Shown: positions 1-8,807, counted from the stretch's first letter. The stretch: DNA of 64,000 bases from Methylobacterium sp. UNC378MF (GCF_900103195.1 NZ_FMWU01000017.1:62001-126000); one strand, 5' to 3'. The notes: a model not told the origin generated them from the sequence alone. Numbers and translations are program-made.

Positions 1-390
1 GATCGCGGCCGGGGGCCGATTTTCGCCGCACAGATCGTTCCCTGGACTGAAGACAAGTTGCGTCCGGGCGAAACAGCCGGCGGCACGGACGCGAATGTCC
101 TTTACCTTATCGCCGGGGCCGAAATCGCCATAAGCGTGGCTGTGGCGGGGTCGCAACACCGTAAAACGATCCCTGCTCCGCCCCGAGACCTGCCCGTAAA
201 CGCCGCGATCCCGCCATAGTCCGGGCCCACCTCAAGATCCGCGGTAAACGGCAATTTCGACAACGATTTACCGTTCGGAAACGAGGTCTTCCCGAGCACG
301 CGGACGGATTGCCCGGCGCTTCGCGAATGGCGACGCGCCGCGGTTCGACGCACTCTCGGGATCGGCTGTGCGTAGGCTTGGTCTGAAGTC
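1..390. other. Non-coding region upstream of ilvD
   Basis: No convincing gene is visible here. One plus-strand frame stays open from base 1 to about 219, so the 3' end of a gene entering from the left cannot be excluded, but its translation has no recognisable motif. A long minus-strand open frame runs through here into ilvD and is judged a GC-rich shadow. The stretch probably carries the ilvD promoter and leader. The only structured element I see is a short inverted repeat at 242-273. Confidence 0.5.
242..273. promoter_or_regulatory. Inverted repeat upstream of ilvD
   Basis: A perfect 7-bp inverted repeat (CGGTAAA at 242-248, TTTACCG at 267-273) has an 18-base spacer and lies about 120 bases before the ilvD start. 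Its relatively low GC stands out in this genome. It could be an operator or a leader hairpin. No binding protein can be named. Confidence 0.3.
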
Positions 391-2121
391 ATGGTGACGC
401 GTTTGAGCGACAAGTCGAAGCTGCCGAGCCGCCACGTCACGGAGGGGCCCGACCGCGCCCCGCACCGCTCCTATCTCTATGCCATGGGCCTCACCCGTGA
501 GCAGATCCATCAGCCGCTGGTGGGTGTCGCCTCCTGCTGGAACGAAGCGGCGCCCTGCAACATCTCGCTGATGCGCCAGGCGCAGGCGGTGAAGAAGGGT
601 GTCGCCGCCGCCAGCGGGACCCCGCGCGAGTTCTGCACCATCACGGTCACCGACGGCATCGCCATGGGCCATGGCGGCATGCGCGCGTCGCTGCCCTCGC
701 GCGAGGTCATCGCCGATTCGGTCGAGCTGACCATGCGCGGCCATGCCTATGATGCCCTGGTGGGCCTCGCCGGCTGCGACAAGTCGCTGCCCGGGATGAT
801 GATGGCGATGGTGCGCCTCAATGTGCCGTCGATCTTCATCTATGGCGGCTCGATCCTGCCGGGCTCGTTCCGCGGCAAGCCGGTGACCGTCCAGGACCTG
901 TTCGAGGCTGTCGGCAAGGTCGCGGTCGGCGACATGAGCCTCGAGGATCTCGATGAGCTGGAGCAGGTCGCCTGCCCGTCGGCCGGCGCCTGCGGCGCGC
1001 AGTTCACCGCCAACACCATGGCGACCGTCTCCGAGGCCATCGGCCTCGCGCTGCCCTATTCGGCCGGCGCCCCGGCGCCCTACGAGATCCGCGACAAGTT
1101 CTGCGCCACTGCCGGCGAGAAGGTCATGGAGTTGCTGGGCAAGCAGATCCGCCCGCGCGACATCGTCACCCGCAAGGCGCTGGAGAATGCCGCCACCGTG
1201 GTAGCCGCGTCCGGCGGCTCGACCAATGCGGCGCTGCATCTGCCGGCGATCGCGCATGAATGCGGCATCGAGTTCACGCTGTTCGACGTCGCCGAGATCT
1301 TCCGGCGGACACCCTACATCGCCGACCTGAAGCCGGGCGGGCGCTACGTCGCCAAGGACATGTTCGAGGTCGGCGGCATCCCGCTGCTGATGAAGACGCT
1401 CCTCGACCACGGCTTCATGCACGGCGACTGCATGACGGTGACCGGCCGGACCATCGCGGAGAACATGGACCGGGTGACCTGGAACCCGGACCAGGACGTG
1501 GTCTACCCGGCCAACAAGCCGATCACCCCCACGGGCGGCGTCGTCGGCCTCAAGGGCAATCTCGCCCCCGAGGGCGCGATCGTGAAGGTCGCGGGCATGC
1601 CCGCGGACAAGCAGGTCTTCACCGGCCCGGCCCGCGTGTTCGACGGCGAGGAGGCCTGCTTCGAGGCCGTGCAGTCGCGCACCTACAAGGAAGGCGAAGT
1701 TCTGGTCATCCGCTACGAGGGCCCGCGCGGCGGCCCCGGGATGCGCGAGATGCTGTCCACCACCGCTGCCCTCTACGGCCAGGGCATGGGCGACAAGGTC
1801 GCGCTCATCACCGACGGGCGCTTCTCCGGCGCGACCCGCGGCTTCTGCGTCGGGCATGTCGGGCCCGAGGCGGCCGTGGGCGGCCCGATCGGGCTGCTCC
1901 GCGACGGCGACGTCATCACCCTCGACGCGATCCAGGGCACGCTCAGCGTCGCCCTGTCGGACGCGGAATTGGCCGAGCGGCGGAAGGCCTGGACGGCGCG
2001 GCCGAACACCGCGACGTCGGGCTATCTCTGGAAATACGCGCAGGGCGTCGGACCGGCCCTTTACGGCGCCGTCACCCATCCGGGAGGTGCCAAGGAGACG
2101 CAGAGCTATGCGGACGTCTAG
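391..2121 (+). CDS. ilvD: Dihydroxy-acid dehydratase
   Basis: This 576-residue protein belongs to the IlvD/Edd family. It dehydrates 2,3-dihydroxyisovalerate and 2,3-dihydroxy-3-methylvalerate to 2-oxo acids in valine and isoleucine synthesis, in the cytoplasm. Three cysteines expected to hold the [2Fe-2S] cluster are visible: C56 (AAPCN), C129 (GCDKS) and C201 (GACGAQ). The GGSTNA motif and the C-terminal ITDGRFSG motif are also present. Length and motifs fit the short bacterial IlvD class better than the approximately 600-residue sugar-acid dehydratases, one of which lies at 23069-24874. Its stop overlaps the start of the next gene, so the two are probably co-transcribed. A role in another hydroxy-acid pathway is possible but less likely. 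Confidence 0.93.
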   Translation: MVTRLSDKSKLPSRHVTEGPDRAPHRSYLYAMGLTREQIHQPLVGVASCWNEAAPCNISLMRQAQAVKKGVAAASGTPREFCTITVTDGIAMGHGGMRASLPSREVIADSVELTMRGHAYDALVGLAGCDKSLPGMMMAMVRLNVPSIFIYGGSILPGSFRGKPVTVQDLFEAVGKVAVGDMSLEDLDELEQVACPSAGACGAQFTANTMATVSEAIGLALPYSAGAPAPYEIRDKFCATAGEKVMELLGKQIRPRDIVTRKALENAATVVAASGGSTNAALHLPAIAHECGIEFTLFDVAEIFRRTPYIADLKPGGRYVAKDMFEVGGIPLLMKTLLDHGFMHGDCMTVTGRTIAENMDRVTWNPDQDVVYPANKPITPTGGVVGLKGNLAPEGAIVKVAGMPADKQVFTGPARVFDGEEACFEAVQSRTYKEGEVLVIRYEGPRGGPGMREMLSTTAALYGQGMGDKVALITDGRFSGATRGFCVGHVGPEAAVGGPIGLLRDGDVITLDAIQGTLSVALSDAELAERRKAWTARPNTATSGYLWKYAQGVGPALYGAVTHPGGAKETQSYADV

Positions 2122-3010
2122 GACTGACCTCAGCCGGCGCGGGACGCCGGCCGGGGCCGATCCCGGTCGGTTCCGGTCGGCAGGCCGGATCGCCGTCGCG
2201 GCCTGGGCGCTCGTTCTGCTCGCGCTGCCGGCCGACACGTCGCGCGCGCTCGACGCGAATGTCCGCACGCCCGTCCAGGTGCCGGTGGCCGACAAGAGCT
2301 ACCGCTCGGCCAAGGACGCGCTCCGGGCCGGCATGCGGGAGTACAATGCCGGCGACAAGCAGGGCGCCGCCCGCGCCCTCGAATATGCGGCCGGCCAGGG
2401 CCACGCCTTGGCTCTGTGGAAGCTCGGCCGGATGTACGCCGACGGCGACGGCGTGCCCCACGACGACCTGAAGGCGTTCGAGTTCTTCTCCCGGATCGCC
2501 GATGCCAGCACCGATGACGGGCCCGATCCGCAGAACTCGGCGGTTCTGGGCAGCGCCTTCACGGCCCTGGGCACCTACTTCCTGGAGGGGATCAAGGGCA
2601 CCTACGTGCGCCCCAATCCCGAGCGCGCCTACGACATGTTCAACTATGCGGCGTCCTATTACGGCGACCCCAACGCGCAGTACAATCTCGCCCGGCTCTA
2701 CCTCGACGGCACCGGCGTCGAGGCCGATCCGCGGCAGGCCGCGCGCTGGTTCAATCTCGCCGCGGAGAAGGGCCACCATCCGGCCCAGGCGCTGCTCGGC
2801 GACATGCTGGTCAACGGCCTCGGCGGCATCCCGATCCAGCGCGTGAGGGGCCTGATGTGGCTCTCCCTCGCGCGGGAAGGGGCCGAAAGCCGCAAGGACG
2901 ACTGGATCGTGGCGCTCTACGAGAAGAACTGGGCTGCCGCGAGCGAGGACGACCGCGCCGAGGCGCAGACCCAGCTCCAGACGGTGGGCTCGATCCGCAA
3001 GCGGCGCTGA
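2108..3010 (+). CDS. ExoR-like Sel1-repeat secreted protein
   Basis: This 300-residue protein has an N-terminal hydrophobic segment at roughly residues 25-45, followed by a likely signal cleavage site. Several Sel1 repeats follow, with typical LGRMYADGDGV and LARLYLDGTGV signatures. The order of repeats and the RGLMWLSLAR segment recall rhizobial ExoR, the periplasmic inhibitor of the ExoS/ChvI two-component system that controls exopolysaccharide and motility; this is recalled family resemblance, not a search. The ATG at 2108 lies inside the ilvD end (14-base overlap), suggesting translational coupling. No exoS or chvI gene is in the window. An alternative is a generic Sel1 scaffold protein. 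It ends 2 bases before the convergent gene at 3013-3636. Confidence 0.75.
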   Translation: MRTSRTDLSRRGTPAGADPGRFRSAGRIAVAAWALVLLALPADTSRALDANVRTPVQVPVADKSYRSAKDALRAGMREYNAGDKQGAARALEYAAGQGHALALWKLGRMYADGDGVPHDDLKAFEFFSRIADASTDDGPDPQNSAVLGSAFTALGTYFLEGIKGTYVRPNPERAYDMFNYAASYYGDPNAQYNLARLYLDGTGVEADPRQAARWFNLAAEKGHHPAQALLGDMLVNGLGGIPIQRVRGLMWLSLAREGAESRKDDWIVALYEKNWAAASEDDRAEAQTQLQTVGSIRKRR

Positions 3011-3012
3011 GC

Positions 3013-3636
3013 TCAGCTCTTCGCCGCGGCGATCGCCGCGGCGAAGGATGGCCGTTCCAGCGTCGCCGTCACCCAATCGGCGAGCTTCGGCCAACGCGCG
3101 GCGTCGACCGTGACCTTGGCGAGCCGGAGATTGTGGAACGGCGCCGCCACGGCGATGTCGGCGATGCTGAATTGACAGGCGACGAGATAGGGCCCGTCGA
3201 TCTGCGTCTCCAGATAGTCGAACAGAGGCGGCAGCTTCGTGTCGACGGTCCGCTGCGCCAGCGCCTCGTCGCCCTCCACCTTGAACAGGCGGGGCTTGAG
3301 GAACCGCTCGACGAACGGCACCAGCCCCTGCCGGGTCAGTTCGCACTCCCCGAACTTGTCGAACCAGCGGGCGCGGGCGGCGTCCTGGGCATCCTCCGGC
3401 ACCAGTGCAGGCTCCGGATGCCGCCGCTCCAGATAGTCGAGGATCGCGCTCGAATCGGCGAGGCGATAGCCGGCCTCCTCCATCGCGGGGATCTTCCCCA
3501 TCGGGCTCGCGGCCTGGAAGCCCGGATCCGCCGCGTGAAACCCGACGGGCCGGTGCTCGAAGGCGATATCCTTCTCGTAGAGCGCGACGAGGACCTTCCG
3601 CACGTACGGCGAGATGCTGCTCCCATAGATGACCAT
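3013..3636 (-). CDS. Glutathione S-transferase family protein
   Basis: The 207-residue protein has the two-domain GST layout. A thioredoxin-like N-terminal domain (residues 1-80) carries the serine-rich active-site region SSISPYVRK and the cis-proline/glutathione-binding segment MGKIPAM...DSSAI. An alpha-helical C-terminal domain contains FSIADIAVAAP. Such enzymes conjugate or reduce electrophiles with glutathione in the cytoplasm. The substrate cannot be inferred. It lies 24 bases downstream of xthA on the same strand and is probably co-transcribed with it, consistent with a general stress or repair role. It converges with the Sel1 gene with almost no intergenic space. Confidence 0.88.
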   Translation of the reverse strand: MVIYGSSISPYVRKVLVALYEKDIAFEHRPVGFHAADPGFQAASPMGKIPAMEEAGYRLADSSAILDYLERRHPEPALVPEDAQDAARARWFDKFGECELTRQGLVPFVERFLKPRLFKVEGDEALAQRTVDTKLPPLFDYLETQIDGPYLVACQFSIADIAVAAPFHNLRLAKVTVDAARWPKLADWVTATLERPSFAAAIAAAKS

Positions 3637-3660
3637 GGTCTCTCCCCCCTGAGGGCGGCT

Positions 3661-4455
3661 CTACCCGGCCGCCAGTTCCGCCGTCACAGGCACATGGTCC
3701 GACGGCTTGTCGAGTCCGCGCAGATGCTTCTGCACCGAGGCCGAGACCAGACGGTCGCTGGCGTGCGGCGAGAGCAGGAGGTGATCGATGCGGATTCCGG
3801 CGTTCCGCTGCCAGGACCCGGCCTGATAATCCCAGAAGGTGTAGAGCCCGTCGCGGGGGTCGCAGGCACGCAGCGCGTCGGTGTAGCCCTCGGCGAGGAT
3901 GGCCCGGAACGCGGCCCGGCTTGTCCCGAGGAACAGGGCGTCGGAGCGCCACGCCTCCGGATCGGCCACGTCGGCGGCCTCCGGGATGACGTTGTAGTCG
4001 CCCGCCAGCACCACCGCGATCTCGTCCTGGAGGAGGGCGCGGGCATGGAGCCGAAGCCGCTCCATGAAGGCGAGCTTGTACGGGTATTTCGGGCTGTCCA
4101 CCGGGTTGCCGTTCGGCAGGTAGATCGATGCCACGCGCACCGGGTGCGTCTCCGGGCCGGAGATCAGGGCCTCGATGTAGCGGGCCTGCTCGTCCGCCGC
4201 GTCGCCCGGAAGCCCGCGCCGGATCTCGCTCATGGCGAGCGGGGCCCGGACCAGCAGGGCGACGCCATTATAGGCTTTCTGGCCCAGCGTCTCGACCGCA
4301 TAGCCGGCCGCCTCGATGTCGGCCCGCGGGAAGGCCTCGTCCTGGCATTTGAGTTCCTGAAGGCAGACCACATCGGGTCGCGCGTCCTCCAGGAAGCCGA
4401 GGAGGTGCGGGAGCCGCTGCTTGATCGAATTGACGTTCCAGGTCGTGATCCGCAT
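3661..4455 (-). CDS. xthA: Exodeoxyribonuclease III
   Basis: The 264-residue product is an endonuclease/exonuclease/phosphatase-fold DNA repair enzyme that cleaves at abasic sites and removes 3' blocks. Visible signatures are the MRITTWNVNSI start, the metal-binding glutamate in CLQELK, the YLPNG block, GDYNV, and the C-terminal SDHVPV with the catalytic Asp-His pair. The open frame extends 24 codons upstream, but the ATG at 4455 gives the canonical N-terminus and is chosen. It heads a two-gene unit with the glutathione transferase and is divergent from the ceramidase-like gene across a 95-base gap. Confidence 0.93.
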   Translation of the reverse strand: MRITTWNVNSIKQRLPHLLGFLEDARPDVVCLQELKCQDEAFPRADIEAAGYAVETLGQKAYNGVALLVRAPLAMSEIRRGLPGDAADEQARYIEALISGPETHPVRVASIYLPNGNPVDSPKYPYKLAFMERLRLHARALLQDEIAVVLAGDYNVIPEAADVADPEAWRSDALFLGTSRAAFRAILAEGYTDALRACDPRDGLYTFWDYQAGSWQRNAGIRIDHLLLSPHASDRLVSASVQKHLRGLDKPSDHVPVTAELAAG

Positions 4456-4550
4456 CGCCTCGCTTCCGGTCGCCGCCGGGCCGTCATCCCCGCTTCGCGC
4501 CGTGCTGACAAGGGCATCCCGGCGCAAGGACGAGCATCTAGGGTCGGTGG

Positions 4551-5237
4551 ATGGACTGGTTTGAGCCGGTGAGATCCTATTGCGAGCGGGGCGGTCCGCA
4601 ATTCTGGGCCGAGCCGGCGAATGCGTTGTCCAACGCAGCCTTCCTGGTGGCCGCCGCGGCAGCCGCGCGACGCGCTTCCGTCTCCGAGCCCCCGGATCGG
4701 GCCTGCCTGAGCTTGTCGGCCCTGATCGCGGTGGTGGGCGTCGGCTCGTTCCTGTTCCACACCCTGGCGGTCTACTGGTCGATGCTGGCAGACGTGATTC
4801 CGATCGCCCTGTTCATCTACGCGTATCTCGCGCTGGCTTTGCACCGGTTCCTGCGGCTCGCTCCGGTCCGGGTCGCGGCGGCGGTCGGGGGCTTCGCGCT
4901 CTTCGGCCTCGCCCTGACACCCCTCCTCGACGGGCTCACCGGCTTCGATATCGCGCGGCTGAGCAACGGCTCGATCGACTATCTCCCGGCCGTCATCGCG
5001 CTGTTTGGCGTCGCATGGGCGGCGACGCGCCGGCCGGAGGAGCGCTTCGTCGGGACCGGGCGGCGGCTCCTCGGCATCGGTGTGCTCTTCCTGATCTCGC
5101 TCGCGGCCCGGACGGTCGATCAAGCGGCCTGCGCGCTTCTGCCGGCCGGCACGCACCCGCTCTGGCACGTGCTCAACGCGGCCGTCCTCTACGGTCTGGT
5201 GGCGACTGCGATCCGGCACCGCGAAACAGCCGGATGA
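4551..5237 (+). CDS. Ceramidase-like (CREST family) membrane protein
   Basis: The 228-residue protein is highly hydrophobic with about seven membrane segments. It carries the alkaline ceramidase/CREST landmarks: an N-terminal WAEPANALSNAAFL block, GSFLFHT followed by DVIPI, and a C-terminal HPLWHVLNA. The dispersed Ser, His and Asp residues are those expected to form the zinc hydrolase site in this superfamily. Bacterial members are often annotated as ceramidase-domain proteins, and their substrates are mostly unknown; an amide lipid or other membrane lipid is plausible. It is transcribed alone, divergent from xthA and upstream of hom. Confidence 0.78.
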   Translation: MDWFEPVRSYCERGGPQFWAEPANALSNAAFLVAAAAAARRASVSEPPDRACLSLSALIAVVGVGSFLFHTLAVYWSMLADVIPIALFIYAYLALALHRFLRLAPVRVAAAVGGFALFGLALTPLLDGLTGFDIARLSNGSIDYLPAVIALFGVAWAATRRPEERFVGTGRRLLGIGVLFLISLAARTVDQAACALLPAGTHPLWHVLNAAVLYGLVATAIRHRETAG

Positions 5238-5346
5238 GCCGTCCCGCGATCCTGGGCGGTTTCCTTGCGGGCCAAGCCGAATTCTTGCAGAAGTGCGCCG
5301 CATCGGGCGCCCGGACCATCGCGGCCGCCTGGGCACGGAAGGGGTC

Positions 5347-6663
5347 ATGACAGTGAGCTTTCGCCTCGGGATCGCGGGACTCGGAACCGTCGGTGCATCC
5401 GTGGTCCGGATGGTCGAGCGTCGCCGCGCCGCGTTCACCGCGGGCGGCCTTGACCTGCGCGTCACCGCTGTCTCGTCGCGCGACCGCGGGCGCGACCGCG
5501 GCCTCGACCTTGCCGGCATCGAATGGTTCGACGATCCGGTGGCGCTGGCGCGGTCCGGATCCGTGGATTGCGTGGTCGAGTTGATCGGCGGCGCCGAGGG
5601 GCCGGCGAAGGCGGTGGTCGAGGCGGCGCTCGAGGCCGGCAAGCCGGTCGTGACCGCCAACAAGGCGCTTCTTGCCCGCCACGGTGCCGCCCTGGCCGCG
5701 CGTGCCGAGGCGAAGGGCGTCGCACTCGCCTTCGAGGCGGCGGTGGCCGGCGGGATCCCGGTGATCAAGACCCTGCGCGAGGGCCTACCGGGCAACACCG
5801 TTTCCCGCGTCTACGGAATCCTCAACGGCACCTGCAACTACATCCTCAGCCGCATGGAGCGCGAGGGCCTGACCTTCGAGGCCTGCCTCAAGGATGCGCA
5901 GGCCCTGGGCTACGCCGAGGCCGATCCGACCTTCGACGTCGAGGGCTTCGACACCGCCCACAAGCTCGCGATCCTGACCAGCCTCGCCTTCGGCACGGCC
6001 GTCGACGCCGAGGGCGTGTCGGTTGAGGGCATCTCGCGGGTGCAGCCCCTCGATCTGCGCATGGCGGACGAACTCGGTTACCGGATCAAGCTGCTCGGCG
6101 TCGCCCAGGCGGCCGAGGCCGGGATCGAGCAGCGGGTACACCCGACGATGGTGCCGAAATCCTCGGCGATCGCCCAGGTCATGGGCGTGACCAACGCCGT
6201 GACGATCGATGCGGACGCGGTGGGCGAGCTGACGCTGATCGGGCCCGGGGCCGGTGGCGAGGCCACGGCTTCCGCGGTGGTGGCCGACATCGCCGACGTG
6301 GCGCGCGGCGTGATCCGCCCGACCTTCGGCATCCCGGCCAGCGCGATGCGCGCCAGCGAGCGCGTGGAGATGCAGCGCCACGAGGGCGGCTATTACATCC
6401 GCCTCACCGTCCATGATCGCCCCGGCGTCGCGGCGGGCGTGGCCCAGCGGATGGCCGAACGCGCGATTTCCCTCGAGAGCATCCTGCAACGTCGGACGGA
6501 GGGGGCCGAGACCGACCCGCGCGGCCGCTCAGGCCGTCCCGTGCCGCTGGTGCTGATCACCTACGCGGCCACCGAGGGCAATATTCGGGACGCCCTCGAC
6601 GCGATCGGCGCCGACGGCTTGCTGGCGGAGCCGCCGCAGGTCATCCGGATCGAACGCGAATAG
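5347..6663 (+). CDS. hom: Homoserine dehydrogenase
   Basis: The 438-residue enzyme reduces aspartate semialdehyde to homoserine for threonine and methionine synthesis. A Rossmann NAD(P) domain begins at GIAGLGTVGASVV, and the central catalytic domain includes GILNGTCNYILS and AEADPTFDVEG. The C-terminal ACT domain (YYIRLTVHDRPGVAAGVA, roughly residues 345-430) is the usual site of threonine feedback control. The frame is open 18 codons further upstream, but the ATG at 5347 follows a strong GGAAGGGG ribosome site. glpX follows after a 145-base gap that contains a stable hairpin. Confidence 0.95.
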   Translation: MTVSFRLGIAGLGTVGASVVRMVERRRAAFTAGGLDLRVTAVSSRDRGRDRGLDLAGIEWFDDPVALARSGSVDCVVELIGGAEGPAKAVVEAALEAGKPVVTANKALLARHGAALAARAEAKGVALAFEAAVAGGIPVIKTLREGLPGNTVSRVYGILNGTCNYILSRMEREGLTFEACLKDAQALGYAEADPTFDVEGFDTAHKLAILTSLAFGTAVDAEGVSVEGISRVQPLDLRMADELGYRIKLLGVAQAAEAGIEQRVHPTMVPKSSAIAQVMGVTNAVTIDADAVGELTLIGPGAGGEATASAVVADIADVARGVIRPTFGIPASAMRASERVEMQRHEGGYYIRLTVHDRPGVAAGVAQRMAERAISLESILQRRTEGAETDPRGRSGRPVPLVLITYAATEGNIRDALDAIGADGLLAEPPQVIRIERE

Positions 6664-6733
6664 CAGTGCATGTTCCGCAGCGCGCCACGTCGCCTTGATG
6701 CAGGATAGTGGGCGTTGGTGAACGGGGGTATAG

Positions 6734-6764
6734 GCTGGACGGCCGTCACCCGACGGCGTCCAGC
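6734..6764 (+). promoter_or_regulatory. Stable hairpin in the hom-glpX gap
   Basis: Arms GCTGGAC (6734-6740) and GTCCAGC (6758-6764) enclose GCCGTC (6742-6747) and GACGGC (6752-6757) around a 4-base ACCC loop. The result is a 13-bp stem with a single bulged G. There is no T-run after it, and it lies 44 bases before the glpX start. It could be a hom terminator, an RNA processing element or a leader control element for glpX. Confidence 0.5.
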
Positions 6765-6808
6765 TGGGATCCGACCTCAAGATCGGGCCCGGACAAAGGC
6801 AGGAAACC

Positions 6809-7792
6809 ATGGCTGAGGCCCCCAAGCCGGCATCGCGCGGCGTCCCGCGCACGCTCGCCCTCGAACTGGCCCGTGTGACGGAGCGCGCCGCCATCGCCGC
6901 CGCGCGATTGCGCGGTCAGGGCGACGAGAAGGCCGCCGACCAAGCGGCGGTCGACGCGATGCGCGACGAGCTCAACGGCCTGCCCATTCGCGGCACGGTG
7001 GTGATCGGGGAAGGGGAGCGCGATCAGGCGCCGATGCTGTTCATCGGCGAACAGCTCGGTCTCGGCGAGGGACCGGAGGTCGATATCGCGGTGGATCCGC
7101 TGGAGGGAACGACCCTCTGCGCCAAGGACATGCCCGGGGCGATTGCCGTCATGGCGATGGCGGAGCGCGGTTCGCTCCTCGCCGCGCCCGACGTCTACAT
7201 GCAGAAGATCGCCATCGGGCCCGGCTACCCGCCCGGTCTGGTCGATCTCGATGCCAGCCCGACCGACAACATCGTGGCGCTGGCCCGCGCCAAGGGGGTC
7301 GAGCCGAAGCAGATCACCGCGTTGATCCTCGACCGGCCGCGCCACGCGGCCCTCGTGGCCGAGGTGCGGGCGGCCGGCGCGGCGGTGCGCCTGATCTCGG
7401 ATGGCGACATCGCCGGAATCATCTTCACCGCGAGCCCCGAGGAGACCGGCATCGACCTGTATCTCGGGACCGGCGCGGCGCCCGAGGGCGTGCTGGCGGC
7501 CGCAGCGATGCGCTGCATCGGGGGCCAGATGCAGGGACGCCTGATCCTCGACACCCCGGACCGGCGGCGCCGGGCCGCCGAGATGGGCATCGAGAATCTG
7601 GACCGGAAATACGATCTGACCGACCTCGCGAGCGGCGACGTTATCGTGGCCGCCACCGGGATCACGGACGGGGCGCTCCTGCGCGGCGTCCGCTTCCGGC
7701 CGGACCGGATCCAAACCGAGACGCTGGTCTACCGCTCCGAGGCCGGCACGGTCCGGCGCATCCTCGGCGAGCACCGCCGCGGGCTGACCTGA
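6809..7792 (+). CDS. glpX: Class II fructose-1,6-bisphosphatase
   Basis: The 327-residue protein is a GlpX-type phosphatase that releases phosphate from fructose-1,6-bisphosphate (in some bacteria also sedoheptulose-1,7-bisphosphate) in gluconeogenesis or carbon fixation cycles. Family landmarks are the metal-site DPLEGTT segment, the GEGERD block, ISDGDIAG, and GTGAAPEGVLAAAAM followed by GGQMQGRL. The start is the ATG at 6809 after an AGGAAACC site. It follows hom and converges on the L,D-transpeptidase gene, from which it is separated by a long hairpin. Confidence 0.94.
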   Translation: MAEAPKPASRGVPRTLALELARVTERAAIAAARLRGQGDEKAADQAAVDAMRDELNGLPIRGTVVIGEGERDQAPMLFIGEQLGLGEGPEVDIAVDPLEGTTLCAKDMPGAIAVMAMAERGSLLAAPDVYMQKIAIGPGYPPGLVDLDASPTDNIVALARAKGVEPKQITALILDRPRHAALVAEVRAAGAAVRLISDGDIAGIIFTASPEETGIDLYLGTGAAPEGVLAAAAMRCIGGQMQGRLILDTPDRRRRAAEMGIENLDRKYDLTDLASGDVIVAATGITDGALLRGVRFRPDRIQTETLVYRSEAGTVRRILGEHRRGLT

Positions 7793-7836
7793 GGCGGCAA
7801 TCCAGCCGCCGGTCCCGGACCGGCGGCGTTGCCGCC
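7793..7836. terminator. Bidirectional terminator-like hairpin between glpX and the L,D-transpeptidase gene
   Basis: Two nested stems form one 44-base structure. The outer arms are GGCGGCAA (7793-7800) and TTGCCGCC (7829-7836). The inner arms are GCCGCCGGT (7805-7813) and ACCGGCGGC (7819-7827), with a 5-base loop. It begins immediately after the glpX stop and sits between convergent genes, the expected place for a shared terminator. There is no T-tract, so Rho-dependent ending or 3'-end protection is also possible. Confidence 0.65.
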
Positions 7837-7853
7837 ACCGATCCAGCGTGGAT

Positions 7854-8807
7854 TCAGTTCAGCACCACCACCTTGCTGCCGACATTGACGCGGCTGAACA
7901 GGTCGATCGCGTCCTGATTGATCATCCGGATGCAGCCCGACGACACGCTCTTGCCGATGGAGAAGGGCTCCAGCGTCCCGTGGATGCGGAACAGCGTGTC
8001 CTTGTTGCCCTGCCAGAGGTACATGGCGCGGGCGCCGAGGGGGTTGCGCAGGCCGCCGGCGACGCCGAGGCCGCTCTGCAGCTTGTCGACTTCGCTGGCG
8101 AGCTTCGGGCTGCGGGCGATCATCTCCTTCGGCGGGTACCAATCCGGCCAGGCCTGCTTGGAATTGACCGTCGCGGTGCCCGACCACGAGAAGCCCTGCT
8201 TGCCGACGCCGACGCCATAGCGGCGGGCCCGACCGTTCGACTCGACCAGGGTCAGCTGGTGGGCCCGCGGATCGACGATGATCGTCCCCGGCTCGTAGGG
8301 GCCGTGATAGGCGATCTCCTGGCGGAGGAACGCGGGGTTCATCTTCTTGTAATTGAACGCCTGGACCGGAAACACGTCGTCCGTGATGGGCCCGTAGATC
8401 TTCGCGTAGTCGATCGGCTCGTTGTCGGGCGTGCGCAGCACGGCCTTGGCCTTGGCAGCCTCCAGGGGCGACAGGCCTTCGGCCGGAGGGGTGCCGCCCG
8501 GTCGACCCGGAACCGTCGGGTCCGTCTCCAGATTGGCCGCCGGCGCCGGAGGCGCGACCGGTGCCTGCGCGGCCGGGGCGGAGGGCGCAGGGCGGACGAA
8601 GTCGGTGCGGCCGGTATAGGGCAGGTAGCGGCCGCCGCGACGCACGTAGAGCGCGCCGTTCTGATCCTGGTAGAGCTGCCCGTCATCGCCGAACCCGTCG
8701 ATGCCGGCTTCGCCGACCGGGCCGCGGCCCTGGGCGTGAGCGGTTGAGGTGAGGGCGAGGACGGTGAAGCCAGCCAGGAATAGGCGGCGGATCGGGGCGG
8801 CGGACAT
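7854..8807 (-). CDS. L,D-transpeptidase (YkuD family), secreted
   Basis: The 317-residue protein has a clear signal peptide (basic start, hydrophobic core, AHA-QG cleavage near residue 25). A proline/alanine-rich linker precedes a C-terminal YkuD catalytic domain. The active-site block is HGTLEPFSIG followed by SSGCIRM, with the nucleophilic cysteine in SGCIRM. Such enzymes form 3-3 peptidoglycan cross-links or attach proteins to peptidoglycan in the periplasm. The ATG at 8807 is preceded by a GAGGAA site and opens directly into the signal peptide, so the 32-codon upstream extension is rejected. It converges with glpX. Confidence 0.92.
   Translation of the reverse strand: MSAAPIRRLFLAGFTVLALTSTAHAQGRGPVGEAGIDGFGDDGQLYQDQNGALYVRRGGRYLPYTGRTDFVRPAPSAPAAQAPVAPPAPAANLETDPTVPGRPGGTPPAEGLSPLEAAKAKAVLRTPDNEPIDYAKIYGPITDDVFPVQAFNYKKMNPAFLRQEIAYHGPYEPGTIIVDPRAHQLTLVESNGRARRYGVGVGKQGFSWSGTATVNSKQAWPDWYPPKEMIARSPKLASEVDKLQSGLGVAGGLRNPLGARAMYLWQGNKDTLFRIHGTLEPFSIGKSVSSGCIRMINQDAIDLFSRVNVGSKVVVLN

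Noticed and set aside
102..440. 112-codon minus-strand frame at the left edge
   Set aside because: It overlaps the ilvD start, has no motif or ribosome site, and its composition fits a shadow frame.
268..2295. 675-codon minus-strand open frame opposite ilvD
   Set aside because: Low-complexity Arg/Ala/His/Asp composition typical of the complement of a GC-rich gene; ilvD on the plus strand has complete family motifs.
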